15,973 bases of DNA from Bacteroidetes bacterium 4572_114 (GTDB lineage Bacteria > Bacteroidota > Bacteroidia > Bacteroidales > 4484-276): contig NIVA01000021.1 of the NCBI GenBank assembly GCA_002254335.1, positions 1-15,973 on the forward strand, in the 5' to 3' direction. The number at the start of each line of letters is the position of its first letter. The first letter of the stretch is position 1. The notes under the pieces were generated by a model. It had not been told where the DNA came from. It made no database searches and saw only the letters and a program-made list of their open reading frames with translations. The position numbers and the translations under genes are program-made. Shown piece by piece: positions 1-9,848 of this stretch.

Positions 1-3000
1 TTCAAAAATCCATAGCCATCCTGTTGGGTTATTGGTCGAGAGATCGGTAAAATCAATTGACCCGCCCTGATAAATCACGGTTTCATTAGCCTCAAAATCT
101 GCCACCGGAAGCGGAACTATATTAACGGTAATGTAATCTGTTTTGGCTTCGGTATCTGATACATAAGCATTAGAAACAGTAAGTGATACATCAAAAACCC
201 CTGCATTATTATAAACTATGCTACTTGGGTTTTGAGCACCTGACGATGTTGTTGCCGCGCCTTCAAAAGTCCAGCTCCAGCTTGTTGCCCCTCCAAATGA
301 CAAATCGGTAAAGTCAATACTTTCACCTTCATATATCGTTGTTACATTGGCTTCAAATTCGGCTATCAGATCAAATACCTGGAGCGAAACAACTATTTCC
401 ACCTGAGGATCGTCAGGGTCGTTACTGTTTATTAGGATGGTTGCAGTGTAATTACCAAGTTCAAGGCCAGTAGCATCAAATTCAACATCAACCGGTTGGG
501 ATGCAGTGGCAGCAATGGTGCCATTATCCGGGCTTATAGATAACCAATCTAAGGGTACATCTGAATAATCAACCTCAATACTGAAATTCAGCGGTGCATC
601 CCCGGTATTTGAAACCGTAAGGGCTTGAGTGGTTGTCTGGCCTGACCAAAGGCTTTCATCAAATGACTGGGGGTTTACAACTATTTGGGGCGTGCCTTGT
701 TGCAACATATCAAAAAATTCCAGGTATTTTTCCATAATATCATCCTGGCTGGCCCTTGAAGCCATCCCTCCAAATTCAAAAGAGGTACCGATAGTTTTAT
801 AACTTCCGGCATCATAAGCCACAGCACATCCATAAGCAGGGGATTGATTGGCAAATATTTTTATTGCCGGAGAAATTGGATTGATATGGTCTATCCATGC
901 ATTTTGACCGGTATAATTATAATTTAGCCCTGTCGTAAAAGTACCGGTTTGGCCAAGTATTGTGCCCAGGTCGCTTGTGCCATCCGCAACACCATCGATA
1001 TTAAAGAGGTCGTGTGCCGCAGTTTGGCTGTCGTAGGCCCAGGTGTCGCCGCCCTCCATAAACAGTTTTCCCCCGCTATTTACAAAGGTTGCCAGGGCCG
1101 TCCCTTCGGTAGAATTCAATACATGGTTGCTGCTATAAATCCCGAGGCAAACAAATGCAACTTCATAACTGCTGAGATTCGTTGGAATGTCGGTAGCATA
1201 ATCAACTGTAAGGCCCAGGTTTTGGATAGATGTTTCCATGTTAGGGCCTGATGTTTTGGTCTCGTCCAGGTCGATGATGACAATTCCGGGCTGTCCAACT
1301 GTGATATCGAAATTATCACTAAATGAATGGCCCCCGCTGGCTTCGATGTCCAACAACATTTCAATCACTTCGCCTACCGGGGTCCCTGCGCCGGCAGTAA
1401 TACTGTATGTTGCAGTTGATGTCCCTTGAATTGGGATATTGCCATAGGATTGTGCCTGACCGGTATTCACTGTAATGAAAGGGCTTGTTTCGGAAAGTGC
1501 CGCCGTTACATTGGCCATATCTTCAGAACCATTATTCTGGACTGTGATCAAAAGGTTTACAGTTTCGCCGGCATCTATTTTGCCATTGTTATTTCCTTGT
1601 GGGTCGTTAATTGAATGGCTCAGGTATTTTAGGCTGGGGCCGAGTGGTGTGATATCGAAAGAGGCAATACGTGTACGCCAGTTCCAGCTACCACTGGTAT
1701 ATTCGGTGGTAAACCAGAAAGTCAGGTCATTATCGGGATCGACAGACATCATGCTATAATCCCCCCACCTGCTGACACCGGTTTGCGATGATGTGCCTTC
1801 AAGGATGGAAGATTCGGCAAAGGTCATCTGCCCCAGGGGGTCGCCATTATTGCGCCCTGTGTAACGGATGGAAGGATAGGTGCTGCTGCCTGAGACCGAA
1901 TACCCCAGTGCAATATCACCTGATGCGTTCATTGCAATGCTTCCCATCCAGCGATGGTCGTTGTCGGGGCTGTAGGTACCTTCCTGGTGGAGGCCCCAGT
2001 TTGAACCGGTTTTCCTTAATTCGTACCATCTTATCGCAGCTTTGCTGCTGCCGTTATTTACGGTATGATTTGTTACCATGGCCTCATAGCCACCAAAATT
2101 ACGGTACTGTAAACGGTACATCAGCCTGTCGGAAAGATCGTCGAGTGTGGTTGAAGTCCCGGGTTGGTTAACGGAAAACCCGCTTGTGCTGAAGCTTGAA
2201 ACAGAAATATCGGATAGGCGTGTTATTGTTGAATTGCTTGTATTTGCCCAATCCACATCAAGTTCCCACATTTGTAATTTGCCGGAAGTAAAACTTGTGA
2301 AATAGTTAGGTGCGCCTGTGGGGGGTAGGATAGGGCCATCGGCATCGGCCGGTAAAAGGCTGCCGTAGCTTGATCCCAGGCCAAAAAATACCATTTCAGC
2401 TGTTGGGTCACCGGCGATCATCTTATCACGGTTAAGTACACTGGCACCGCCACCTCTCCAGTAATAGCTACCGCCACTCTTTTCAAACTGGTTTACTGAA
2501 AGGTAATAACCATCGGGCCAGATGCCAAACTTGGGATAGTCGGGCATGTAGGTGAACTGAAAGGCATATCTGTACCATGAACCTAAGGGGTCGCCGGTTT
2601 GGGATATGGCCACCAACATCCATTGTGTGCCATCGCCCGTATTTATGGCAAACTGGCTGGCCATCCACCTGTCGGCATATTCATCGTATAAAACAATGGG
2701 GTCGCCATCGTTGGTGCCTGTCCAGGAACCTACAAAACCGTTCCAGAGGGTGCTGTTATCGGCAGGCCCGTAAAGCAGGTTTCCGCTTTTGTCGTATATG
2801 GCAAAAGCAAGGTTCACCATTTGCATATAATGGTTTGGGCCAACGTCCCCATCGGTATCGGGTGGGGCAACGCCGCTCAGATTGTGCACGCCGTCAAAGT
2901 TTGCACCGATGTCCCTCGATGATTTGTTTCCGTTTTTTTCCTGCAACACAGGGTCGGGGCCTTTTGGCGGGGGGATGCTTTTTACATCCTCTTTAAACCC

Positions 3001-3210
3001 GAAATGGTTTTTTATTACATTTTCTTTCCATTCGCGTTTTCTAACCCCGGGTTCTATCAACTCCATGTCGCGGAGTGGGGGCGTAATATCGAAATATGTA
3101 GCTGTTATTATTTCGTCAGGGGCCTGTGGGGCCTCCTGGGCAGTAGTAATATTTGGCATGAAAAAGGTAAAGGTTGCCAGGATTAAAAATGAAGATATAA
3201 GATTTTTCAT
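1..3210 (-). CDS. Secreted multidomain PKD protein with a GATase1/ThuA-like module, 3' end cut by the window
   Basis: The frame is open from ATG at 3210 to the left edge: 1070 codons and no stop. A signal peptide ends near residue 25 (ITTAQ, then EAPQ). Residues about 26-520 are a repeat-poor beta-rich region that opens with PPDTDGDVGPNHYMQMVN, a signature I recognise from large secreted bacterial proteins of unknown role. About 524-636 is an Ig-like (CARDB/APHP-type) segment. About 634-836 looks like a class I glutamine-amidotransferase/ThuA-like alpha/beta fold (GIVIIDLDE, then VAFVCLG and GGKLFMEGGD). About 840-945 is a BACON/anchor-D-like Ig domain containing VSNTGDAPLNFSI. A complete PKD domain follows (about 947-1030), and a second begins at 1035 and is truncated. 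It lies 65 bp downstream of the C25 protease gene in the same direction, so co-transcription is likely. A T9SS tail is expected beyond the window but not seen. Substrate unknown; adhesion or polymer binding is inference. Confidence 0.85.
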   Translation of the reverse strand, partial: MKNLISSFLILATFTFFMPNITTAQEAPQAPDEIITATYFDITPPLRDMELIEPGVRKREWKENVIKNHFGFKEDVKSIPPPKGPDPVLQEKNGNKSSRDIGANFDGVHNLSGVAPPDTDGDVGPNHYMQMVNLAFAIYDKSGNLLYGPADNSTLWNGFVGSWTGTNDGDPIVLYDEYADRWMASQFAINTGDGTQWMLVAISQTGDPLGSWYRYAFQFTYMPDYPKFGIWPDGYYLSVNQFEKSGGSYYWRGGGASVLNRDKMIAGDPTAEMVFFGLGSSYGSLLPADADGPILPPTGAPNYFTSFTSGKLQMWELDVDWANTSNSTITRLSDISVSSFSTSGFSVNQPGTSTTLDDLSDRLMYRLQYRNFGGYEAMVTNHTVNNGSSKAAIRWYELRKTGSNWGLHQEGTYSPDNDHRWMGSIAMNASGDIALGYSVSGSSTYPSIRYTGRNNGDPLGQMTFAESSILEGTSSQTGVSRWGDYSMMSVDPDNDLTFWFTTEYTSGSWNWRTRIASFDITPLGPSLKYLSHSINDPQGNNNGKIDAGETVNLLITVQNNGSEDMANVTAALSETSPFITVNTGQAQSYGNIPIQGTSTATYSITAGAGTPVGEVIEMLLDIEASGGHSFSDNFDITVGQPGIVIIDLDETKTSGPNMETSIQNLGLTVDYATDIPTNLSSYEVAFVCLGIYSSNHVLNSTEGTALATFVNSGGKLFMEGGDTWAYDSQTAAHDLFNIDGVADGTSDLGTILGQTGTFTTGLNYNYTGQNAWIDHINPISPAIKIFANQSPAYGCAVAYDAGSYKTIGTSFEFGGMASRASQDDIMEKYLEFFDMLQQGTPQIVVNPQSFDESLWSGQTTTQALTVSNTGDAPLNFSIEVDYSDVPLDWLSISPDNGTIAATASQPVDVEFDATGLELGNYTATILINSNDPDDPQVEIVVSLQVFDLIAEFEANVTTIYEGESIDFTDLSFGGATSWSWTFEGAATTSSGAQNPSSIVYNNAGVFDVSLTVSNAYVSDTEAKTDYITVNIVPLPVADFEANETVIYQGGSIDFTDLSTNNPTGWLWIFE

Positions 3211-3275
3211 ATTAGATGGGCTTTTAAATGTTTATTATTCAATTTATAAATTATTATCGCTTAGGATATTATCAT

Positions 3276-6200
3276 TTATCTTACTACGATTTTCCTGACC
3301 ACTTTTCCTGCCTGCCCCGTGGCGGTAAGGAAATAAACCCCATTTTGGGAATTGGATAAATCAATTTCAACAGACTGGTTGTCGGTCATCTGCATGTTGA
3401 GGATTTCCTGCCCATGCATATTTGTAATTATCAGCGATTCAAAACCGGTAAGGCCCGAAATCATAAATTTTCCGGTTGTCGGATTTGGGTAAACCGTAAG
3501 ACGGGCAACGCCTTCATAAATACTACTGGCCCCATTATAGGAATCTTTAAATGCCGAGATACCGTTTGTTTTAAAGTTGCCGGAATAATCCGGGAGTTTT
3601 TCATCAAACACTACTGTAATGTCTGTCTCTTCATCTGTTTCAGGCTTTAATACCTTGAAGTTTATAGGTTCACCTTCTGCCATTCCATCTGTTGACGGTG
3701 TTAGGTGATCATCTCCAAAAATAGTAAGTGCCACCGGTGATCCTTCCAACTTAACACTACCTGTACAATCTCCGTTTTCGTTAAATGACCCTACAAAATC
3801 ACCTATCCGTAGGTTGGGGATTTCACGGGCATCAATCATCACCATGTGTGTGGCAGGTGTTGGTTTAACCAATTGCCATGCATCGGGCACTGATGGTTTT
3901 GCCACAGTTGCTGATTTATCGGTGCATTCTGGAAAAACAAGGGTTGCCGTTTCCGAAAGTTTTATCAAATAGCTGAAGCCGGGTTTCAATACATCCAGTG
4001 TGTAGATTGACATGTCGGGCCAGTAAACCTCGTAGCTTGCCACCGATTTAACTACCTCCAGTTTGTCGGTGATGGGGATGAAAAGGTCTTCGGCATCAAT
4101 GTTGCACTGGCTTGAAATTGGGAGGAACGACCAGCCTTCGGGAAGTACCAGGTCATTTTCTTCGGGTATGCCGGAGACTGTTAATATGGCATCTTCCGAC
4201 ATTTTGATCTGTGCACCAAATGTTTCGCTCCAGCCCGGGAAAGTATTCAGCCCTTGAAATGGCCAGAACACATAATCATTGTTTTGTAAAATAATCAGCT
4301 CATTTATAATATCTGAAAATACTTCATACATATCCGGGTCGAGTGGTTCCATTGCAAGGGAGAAGCCGCTCCAGCCCTCCGGGATAAATACAACCTGTTG
4401 GGTAAAAGCATCAAGGGAAACGAGTTTCGACAACCCGTAGGGCAGGTATGTCCCTTCATGATCGGGAAAAGTATTGTCATAGGCGGCAATGGCCATGTGC
4501 CCGGCAGCTTCCCCGGAGTCGTAAACTTTCCAAAGGATTGCCTCATCTGTGTTGAACCCGTCTTTTTCGGGGGTGGAGACATCATTGCCAAATGCCATGA
4601 TCGTATTGTTTTGTTGGGCGTCCCATACGATGGCGCCTGCACATTTTTCAACCCCTTCATCAAGAAAGAATACCCCGATAAAATCGCCGGATGCAAGGCT
4701 TTCGCCAAAAATGTTGGGATTGGCATCAAGGGGGATTAAAATAGTGTGCTGTGATGGATTTGGCGTGAAATCCCATCCTGGCGGAAATCCAGACGGACAA
4801 TCGGATATCAATATGGGATAGCCGGTTGACCATTCCCCGTTTCCGCACAGGTTTGCCCCCCTTACCGATAAGGTGGCAGTGCCTACATAACCCTCTTCCC
4901 ATAACACTGCACATGAAAGGCCGTTTTGGGAAAGGGACCCGGACCCTGCCGGATCGAGTTGCCATTCGTAGCTTTCGGCATATAAAATTTCAGGTGTTGA
5001 ATAATTATATTCAATCCCCTGGCAGACATCGTCATTTCCAGTGATTGGGCCAGCAGTCCCGGGCAATGGATTTACGGTGATATTGAACGCACATTGGTTT
5101 TGGCAACCATTTTCGTCAGCATAGGTGTAAATTACCTCAAATGTCCCGATACCTGATATTGCCGGATCAAATGTATTGTTTGTGACCCCTGTCCCAGAAT
5201 ATGTCCCTCCGTCCGGGGTTGCACCAGAAAGATCCACCGGCGCATCGTTATAACAAATTTCAAAGTCGGCAGGGCAAACTAACACGGGCAGGGGGATTAC
5301 TGTAATATTAAATGTACAAGTGCTTGAACAACCATTGGTTTCGATGAATGTGTATGTAATTTCGTGGTTCCCTGCGCCTGCCACTTCAGGGCCGAAAACG
5401 TTATTGACGACCCCGGCCCCTTCAAAGTTACCACCTGAGGGGACTGCAATTTGGGAGAGGTCGATTGGCCCATTGTCGATGCAAACTGAGAAGTCGTTGG
5501 GGCATATCAATGTTGGGAGTGGGTTAACAACAATATTAAATGTGCATTGGGATACGCAATTATTCCCATTAATATAGGTATAGGTTACCTCATGGGATCC
5601 AACCCCGGCCATGTCCGGGAAGAATTTATCCGAAACCATGCCCGGGCCGGTATAAACACCTCCTTCGGGGGTTGCCCCCGTGACAGTAAACCCGGGATCA
5701 TCGATACAAACTGCAAAATCCGCAGGACATGTAACTTGCGGTAAAGGATTAACAGTTACTATAAGTGGGTCGGATTCCTCGCCATTGCCGCAGGCATTTA
5801 CGGCAATAACCGAAATTTCGGCCTGGCCGTTAAATTGTGCATCCCATGAAACCACAGCAGATGTTCCGTTTCCGGCAATTGTGCCTGCGTATTGTGGGGA
5901 TATCAGCCACTGGGAAGATGTGGCGCCTGGAACATAAGCAGTGGTGTAAGTGCCCTGCCCAGCCCCCTGACAAATAGAGGTTAAACCTGACGGCACATCA
6001 GCTTGGGCCGGAACGGAATTTACAGTTATATAATTAGTTTTGGTCAGCTCGTCATCGCTATCGGCACCAAACACAGTGAGTGTTACATCGTAATCACCCA
6101 CATTGCTGTATGTTACCAATGGATTTTGAGAGCTTGATGTTGTAGGCGTGCCCCCTTCAAATTCCCATTGCCAGGAAACTATTTCGCCTGTTGACCCATC

Positions 6201-9200
6201 GGTAAACTGTACCTGTCCGTCTTCGCAAATGCTTGTGGGATCGGCAGTAAAGTTGGCCTCAACGGCCGGGGAAGAAAAGCTCACGGTATAATCCTCCACC
6301 TCGCCATAAGAGAAAGTTTCGCAGGGTGTTGGCACACCGTTCCATTTCATGGTTATGCGCATCCTTGTGCTACCGATGGCGTTGGCTGCCACTATAAAGC
6401 TCCCGTTTACGGACGAACTGCTTGACGGGGGCGCAAAAACTTCTTCGCCGTTATCCTCAAAATCACCATCCCTGTTATAGTCTATCCACACCCGCCAGTA
6501 TTCAGTATAAACTGTACTTGAAAAATCAGGTGTAAGGGTGATGTTTACTTCCTCGCCAGGTGTCAGGCCTATTGTCAAATTGGTAAAATCGGTATAACCT
6601 GCTGCGCCCGATGGGTTTGAAAAATCATTTAACTCCACTTCACTAATCCATTCGTAGTAAGAGCTATTGCCTTTAGAGGTACAATAATTTAACGGCACCT
6701 CATTAACTGTGATATAATTTGTTTTTGTCTCGGTATCGTTTCCGATACCATTAGCTGCAACCAAAGTTACCGAATATGTCCCTGGTGTGTTATATGTAAT
6801 TACCGGGTTTTGATCCGTTGATGAGGAAGGTGTCCCTCCCGGGAAAGACCAGTCCCATGAAGTCGGGCTACAACTTGTGTTATCGATAAAGGTAACTGAA
6901 CTATTGATGACCAGGGTGGTTGGGTTACCGGTGAAATCGGCAGTGATATCTGATACGTTAATGAAACCTGATTTTGTTTCTGTGTCGTTGCCGGCCCCAT
7001 CACTTATGGTCAATGTTACATCATACGAGCCTGCTGTGTTGTATTGTATTGCAGGTGGGTTTTGTCCTGAATATGAATTGGGGCTTCCGCCGGGGAACGA
7101 CCAGTCCCATGATGTGGGCGATCCATAAGATTGATCCGTAAAATTTACCGATCCACCTAAGCAAGGTGTTGTGTTATCTGCTGAAAATTGAGCAAAAAGC
7201 CCATCGGATACCACCTCAACATTAGAAGAATATCGGTAATAGTTTTGTTTTGTTATGGTTACTATCATTACATCTCCCGGGTTTTGTGGGGGGATTGTAA
7301 TACTGACCGATGCCCCCGTCCCATCTGCTGTGCCAATAATTTCGCCATTAACAGTTAAGGCAATAAATGAACCTGGGTTTGCCAACACATTAAAAGATGT
7401 TAATCCGGCCGGGAGGACATTGTTATGGGCAACAGTTAGGTTTTGCGGGACTTCGGTGTAAAGTGTGAGGAATGCACCGCCATGATGGTGGAACAGCCTG
7501 TAGGTAATTTGTTTGCTGCTCGTGTTGTAAGGCCAGGACGATTGGTATAAAAAGTGTTTCCCGGACGCATTGGCAAAAGCGGGCATCACGTATGAAACAG
7601 GAAATTCGGTAGAATAATCCGGCAGGAAACCGGGGTGCAAATTATCGAACACGCCCCAAACGTAAGTGTCGTTCACAAAAGAGTAGGAGACTTCGGTTGC
7701 CGCGATAATGCCCAGGGCACCGCTATTTTGGCCGTTGTACGTATGACGGTGGAATTTCTCGGCAAAACATTCGTTGGTCCGGTGAAAAGCCCCGGTCTGG
7801 CAGTTTATCGAAAAAATAAATGGCAGTTCGTTGTTTACATTATGTAATGAATTGATGCTGGATGTGTTGAAAGAAGGCTCTCCCCATCCGGTGTAGCCGC
7901 CATGGTCGCGGTGCTGCAACATATATGAGCCATCATTTATGGCATTTATTACCTGCGAACCCGATCCACCCGAAAAGCCACCTAATCCCTGGGGGGTTGC
8001 GGGGATATACCCCAGCCCATTAGGGCCGAAATAATTTATAACGGTGGAAGTATTGGTTGCTGTTGACCAGGGGTCAGAACTTGGGTTTCCGGAATATACT
8101 GCATTTATCCTTACAGGGCTTTTGCCAAGTTCATTCTTTAAATATCCCCCAACTGCTTCTGAGCAAATCTGAAACCATCTCTCTGTTTGCCAGCCCAGGG
8201 CTGTGATGGGATGATCGTAGAAATCAGGATTGGTCGGAGGGTTTCTTTCGTAGTCTAAAAATTTGGTGATCATCACTTCTAACTGGGAAGCATTATTTGC
8301 AGTAATACGGGCAAATACAATATCAGGAAGGTCATTCCCGGTAACATCTGCAAATCTGTTGTCGGAAACAAAATCAGGATAGCTGGCCGGGTGGACATAA
8401 ATCTGGGAGGTAATGCCGTTTGCCCCTGTGCTATAATCGCCAAGCAACAAAACCGCTGAGGGTGGTGTTGCCCACGAGTTATAAGCATCATCAACATAAG
8501 TTTCGATGGCAGAAACGGTGTTGCCGCCAATATCGGAGGTAGTTACAATACCGGTCCTGATCCCCTGTAAAGTCCTGAATTGTTTTATCGAATCGGCCCA
8601 GGCCAAAAAATCTGCATCATCAATTGTAATGATCAAGTATTCATAATCAGGCGAATCTTTTGGTGAAAGTTTTTGTTGGCTGTAATTAATTTCAGGGATT
8701 ATATCTGAATTTAAAACCGCCCCATCTAAAATAGGGTCCCACCAGCGGCTCCTGAGCCTTTCATCGCCAACAATCCCGTTTCCACCTTCAAAAGCCAGTT
8801 CTATTTCTATATCCCTATAGACGATAAGTTCTTTTGTTACCGGGTTGTATTGAAATGGTGTAATTCCAAGCATAACTACATCAAGCCCGCGTATCTCTGT
8901 TTTTTCGGAAATTATGACCGGCTCTTTTGGGTAGAAGGCGTTTGTTGAATATATCCTTGAATCCTTTTCGTAGTGTAACGGGCCGTCTTCGGTGTCTAAG
9001 GGTATGCGGGGGGCTGGCGCAATCATTTGGTTTTTGAGTGTTTCAGTCCGGCTGGAGATGATTTTTACAGTAACATTTGCACCCTGTGGTATGGCAATGT
9101 ACCTGCCGGTACCGGGCAAATCAGGGAAACCTTCGTTGTTTGGGAGAAAAACATCGGGCAGTTTTATGGATTTCATTTGTTCGCCTTCAATATCAAGATC

Positions 9201-9377
9201 TTCAAATGAATATCCGGTTATTGAGTAATTTATGGACAATCCATCCTTATTGGTACTTTTTAAGGTTATGCCTTGTTCTCCCCAATTTTTTGTTGAGGTA
9301 TTTGTCTGGGCAAAATTTGCCAAACAAAAAATCATTAAAAAAGCAAGTGACAATGTGGGTTTGTAGAGTTTCTTCAT
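3276..9377 (-). CDS. Gingipain-like C25 cysteine peptidase with PKD, GEVED and repeat modules and a T9SS sorting tail
   Basis: The product has 2033 residues. The signal peptide ends near residue 23 (NFAQ, then TNT). Residues about 30-235 resemble the C25 propeptide and about 245-640 the catalytic domain. The expected dyad is visible: H492 in QHRDHGGYTGWGEP and C526 in SINCQTGAF, 34 residues apart as in gingipains. Further modules, in order: an Ig-like segment (about 645-725); PKD (726-808); PKD (811-893); GEVED (898-1034, with WIDYNRDGDFEDNGEE); PKD (1038-1120); a PKD_6-like Ig (1128-1209); three four-cysteine repeats (1210-1435); a second PKD_6-like Ig (1440-1526); a duplicated A-B-B-A set (1532-1942); and a T9SS type A tail (about 1955-2033, starting VYPNPTTGKF and ending in basic KVVRKIVVR). 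It is probably exported and anchored or released by the Por system to degrade protein outside the cell. It is far longer than gingipains because of the stalk. Substrate specificity cannot be read. PorU is also C25, but this architecture is not PorU. Confidence 0.93.
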   Translation of the reverse strand: MKKLYKPTLSLAFLMIFCLANFAQTNTSTKNWGEQGITLKSTNKDGLSINYSITGYSFEDLDIEGEQMKSIKLPDVFLPNNEGFPDLPGTGRYIAIPQGANVTVKIISSRTETLKNQMIAPAPRIPLDTEDGPLHYEKDSRIYSTNAFYPKEPVIISEKTEIRGLDVVMLGITPFQYNPVTKELIVYRDIEIELAFEGGNGIVGDERLRSRWWDPILDGAVLNSDIIPEINYSQQKLSPKDSPDYEYLIITIDDADFLAWADSIKQFRTLQGIRTGIVTTSDIGGNTVSAIETYVDDAYNSWATPPSAVLLLGDYSTGANGITSQIYVHPASYPDFVSDNRFADVTGNDLPDIVFARITANNASQLEVMITKFLDYERNPPTNPDFYDHPITALGWQTERWFQICSEAVGGYLKNELGKSPVRINAVYSGNPSSDPWSTATNTSTVINYFGPNGLGYIPATPQGLGGFSGGSGSQVINAINDGSYMLQHRDHGGYTGWGEPSFNTSSINSLHNVNNELPFIFSINCQTGAFHRTNECFAEKFHRHTYNGQNSGALGIIAATEVSYSFVNDTYVWGVFDNLHPGFLPDYSTEFPVSYVMPAFANASGKHFLYQSSWPYNTSSKQITYRLFHHHGGAFLTLYTEVPQNLTVAHNNVLPAGLTSFNVLANPGSFIALTVNGEIIGTADGTGASVSITIPPQNPGDVMIVTITKQNYYRYSSNVEVVSDGLFAQFSADNTTPCLGGSVNFTDQSYGSPTSWDWSFPGGSPNSYSGQNPPAIQYNTAGSYDVTLTISDGAGNDTETKSGFINVSDITADFTGNPTTLVINSSVTFIDNTSCSPTSWDWSFPGGTPSSSTDQNPVITYNTPGTYSVTLVAANGIGNDTETKTNYITVNEVPLNYCTSKGNSSYYEWISEVELNDFSNPSGAAGYTDFTNLTIGLTPGEEVNITLTPDFSSTVYTEYWRVWIDYNRDGDFEDNGEEVFAPPSSSSSVNGSFIVAANAIGSTRMRITMKWNGVPTPCETFSYGEVEDYTVSFSSPAVEANFTADPTSICEDGQVQFTDGSTGEIVSWQWEFEGGTPTTSSSQNPLVTYSNVGDYDVTLTVFGADSDDELTKTNYITVNSVPAQADVPSGLTSICQGAGQGTYTTAYVPGATSSQWLISPQYAGTIAGNGTSAVVSWDAQFNGQAEISVIAVNACGNGEESDPLIVTVNPLPQVTCPADFAVCIDDPGFTVTGATPEGGVYTGPGMVSDKFFPDMAGVGSHEVTYTYINGNNCVSQCTFNIVVNPLPTLICPNDFSVCIDNGPIDLSQIAVPSGGNFEGAGVVNNVFGPEVAGAGNHEITYTFIETNGCSSTCTFNITVIPLPVLVCPADFEICYNDAPVDLSGATPDGGTYSGTGVTNNTFDPAISGIGTFEVIYTYADENGCQNQCAFNITVNPLPGTAGPITGNDDVCQGIEYNYSTPEILYAESYEWQLDPAGSGSLSQNGLSCAVLWEEGYVGTATLSVRGANLCGNGEWSTGYPILISDCPSGFPPGWDFTPNPSQHTILIPLDANPNIFGESLASGDFIGVFFLDEGVEKCAGAIVWDAQQNNTIMAFGNDVSTPEKDGFNTDEAILWKVYDSGEAAGHMAIAAYDNTFPDHEGTYLPYGLSKLVSLDAFTQQVVFIPEGWSGFSLAMEPLDPDMYEVFSDIINELIILQNNDYVFWPFQGLNTFPGWSETFGAQIKMSEDAILTVSGIPEENDLVLPEGWSFLPISSQCNIDAEDLFIPITDKLEVVKSVASYEVYWPDMSIYTLDVLKPGFSYLIKLSETATLVFPECTDKSATVAKPSVPDAWQLVKPTPATHMVMIDAREIPNLRIGDFVGSFNENGDCTGSVKLEGSPVALTIFGDDHLTPSTDGMAEGEPINFKVLKPETDEETDITVVFDEKLPDYSGNFKTNGISAFKDSYNGASSIYEGVARLTVYPNPTTGKFMISGLTGFESLIITNMHGQEILNMQMTDNQSVEIDLSNSQNGVYFLTATGQAGKVVRKIVVR
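3279..3515 (-). other. T9SS type A C-terminal sorting domain coding segment
   Basis: The last roughly 79 residues of the protease have the Por secretion-tail pattern: a VYPNPTTGKF strand, an LIITNMHGQEIL strand, a DLSNSQNGVYFLTA strand, and a final basic strand with KVVRKIVVR. In the family this domain directs outer-membrane translocation by the type IX system and is then removed or used for attachment to A-LPS. It places the protein on the surface or in the medium. Confidence 0.92.
3552..4784 (-). repeat. A-B-B-A duplicated modules before the T9SS tail
   Basis: Residues 1532-1645 and 1832-1942 are related modules (A): each has a H-x-(I/V)-x-I opening, a GDF-(I/V)-G-x-F core, a C-x-G centre, and an (A/T)-x-FG-(N/D)-D turn followed by TP-x-x-DG. 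Between them lie two related shorter modules (B), about 1664-1740 and 1745-1817, each starting P-EGWS and ending in a hydrophobic strand set containing ILTVSG or TLVFPE. The arrangement is A, B, B, A. I do not recognise either as a named family; they occupy the position just before the secretion tail, where Bacteroidota proteins often carry surface-exposed beta domains. Confidence 0.6.
5070..5750 (-). repeat. Three tandem about 75-residue four-cysteine repeats inside the C25 protease
   Basis: Residues 1210-1284, 1285-1360 and 1361-1435 of the protease are three copies of one unit. Each opens with PLP-x3-CP-x-DF-x2-C, has a middle GG-x-(Y/F)-x-G-x-G(V/M), and ends with C-x3-C-x-FN(I)-x-V. The four cysteines keep their places (for example C1217, C1224, C1274, C1278), suggesting two disulfides per unit outside the cell. 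The copies have diverged clearly, so this is an old protein-level duplication rather than a recent DNA one. Two PKD_6-like Ig domains (1128-1209 and 1440-1526), themselves similar (both with CGNGE near the end), bracket the trio. Confidence 0.8.
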
Positions 9378-9848
9378 AGTAGTATTTTATTTAATAAATT
9401 TTATATTAGTTCTAATTTTCTTTTTGATCAGGCAGTTTGCAGGGCCACCAACTTTAAATAAAAGTTAAAAAAGTACAATAAAGATAGTATTTGTTTTTCA
9501 GGCCGAAACAAAACACCCATTTAATTTTAAATAATATTTCCATTCAGATATGTGTAAGTAACAATAAATGCTGTATTATAGTGTGTTAGGGGGAAATGTA
9601 TTTCCAAGATTAGGAAAATAACTTGTTTTGACCTGTGCCAAAAAATCAGATTATATAGAGAAGTGAAATTTGTTTTGAGCGCGAAAGTAGTAATAATTAG
9701 ATGAATAGAAAATAATGAACTTAGATTAAAACGCAAAGATAGTGGAATGGATGTGCTGAAATCAATAGGCAATTGTATGAATCCGGGGTCAGTATTGCTG
9801 ATTTTAAGCTAATAAATTTGAAAATGGAAAATCAACTATTTAATATCT
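9378..9848. other. AT-rich intergenic spacer without a recognised gene
   Basis: This 471-bp stretch lies between the start of the C25 protease and the end of the first glucosaminidase, both on the minus strand. It must hold the protease promoter. The best minus-strand candidate I can see is TATCTTTA (about 9478-9485, one mismatch from TAnnTTTG), with TTTG about 22 bp upstream; it is weak. A small inverted repeat (GGAAAT at 9592-9597, ATTTCC at 9600-9605) is the only other structure noticed. An 81-codon minus-strand frame at 9527-9772 has no recognisable protein features. No RNA gene is seen. Confidence 0.5.

Noticed and set aside
949..3298. Plus-strand frames of 60-139 codons within 949-3298
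   Set aside because: They are shadows of the continuous minus-strand PKD protein frame, which has a signal peptide and recognisable domains.
3276..9377. PorU (T9SS sortase) for the C25 gene
   Set aside because: PorU is about half this length and lacks PKD, GEVED and a long stalk; only the C25 domain is shared.
9527..9772. 81-codon minus-strand frame in the protease-glucosaminidase spacer
   Set aside because: Low-complexity, AT-driven composition rich in F, I, L and T, with no domain-like pattern, start context or neighbour link.
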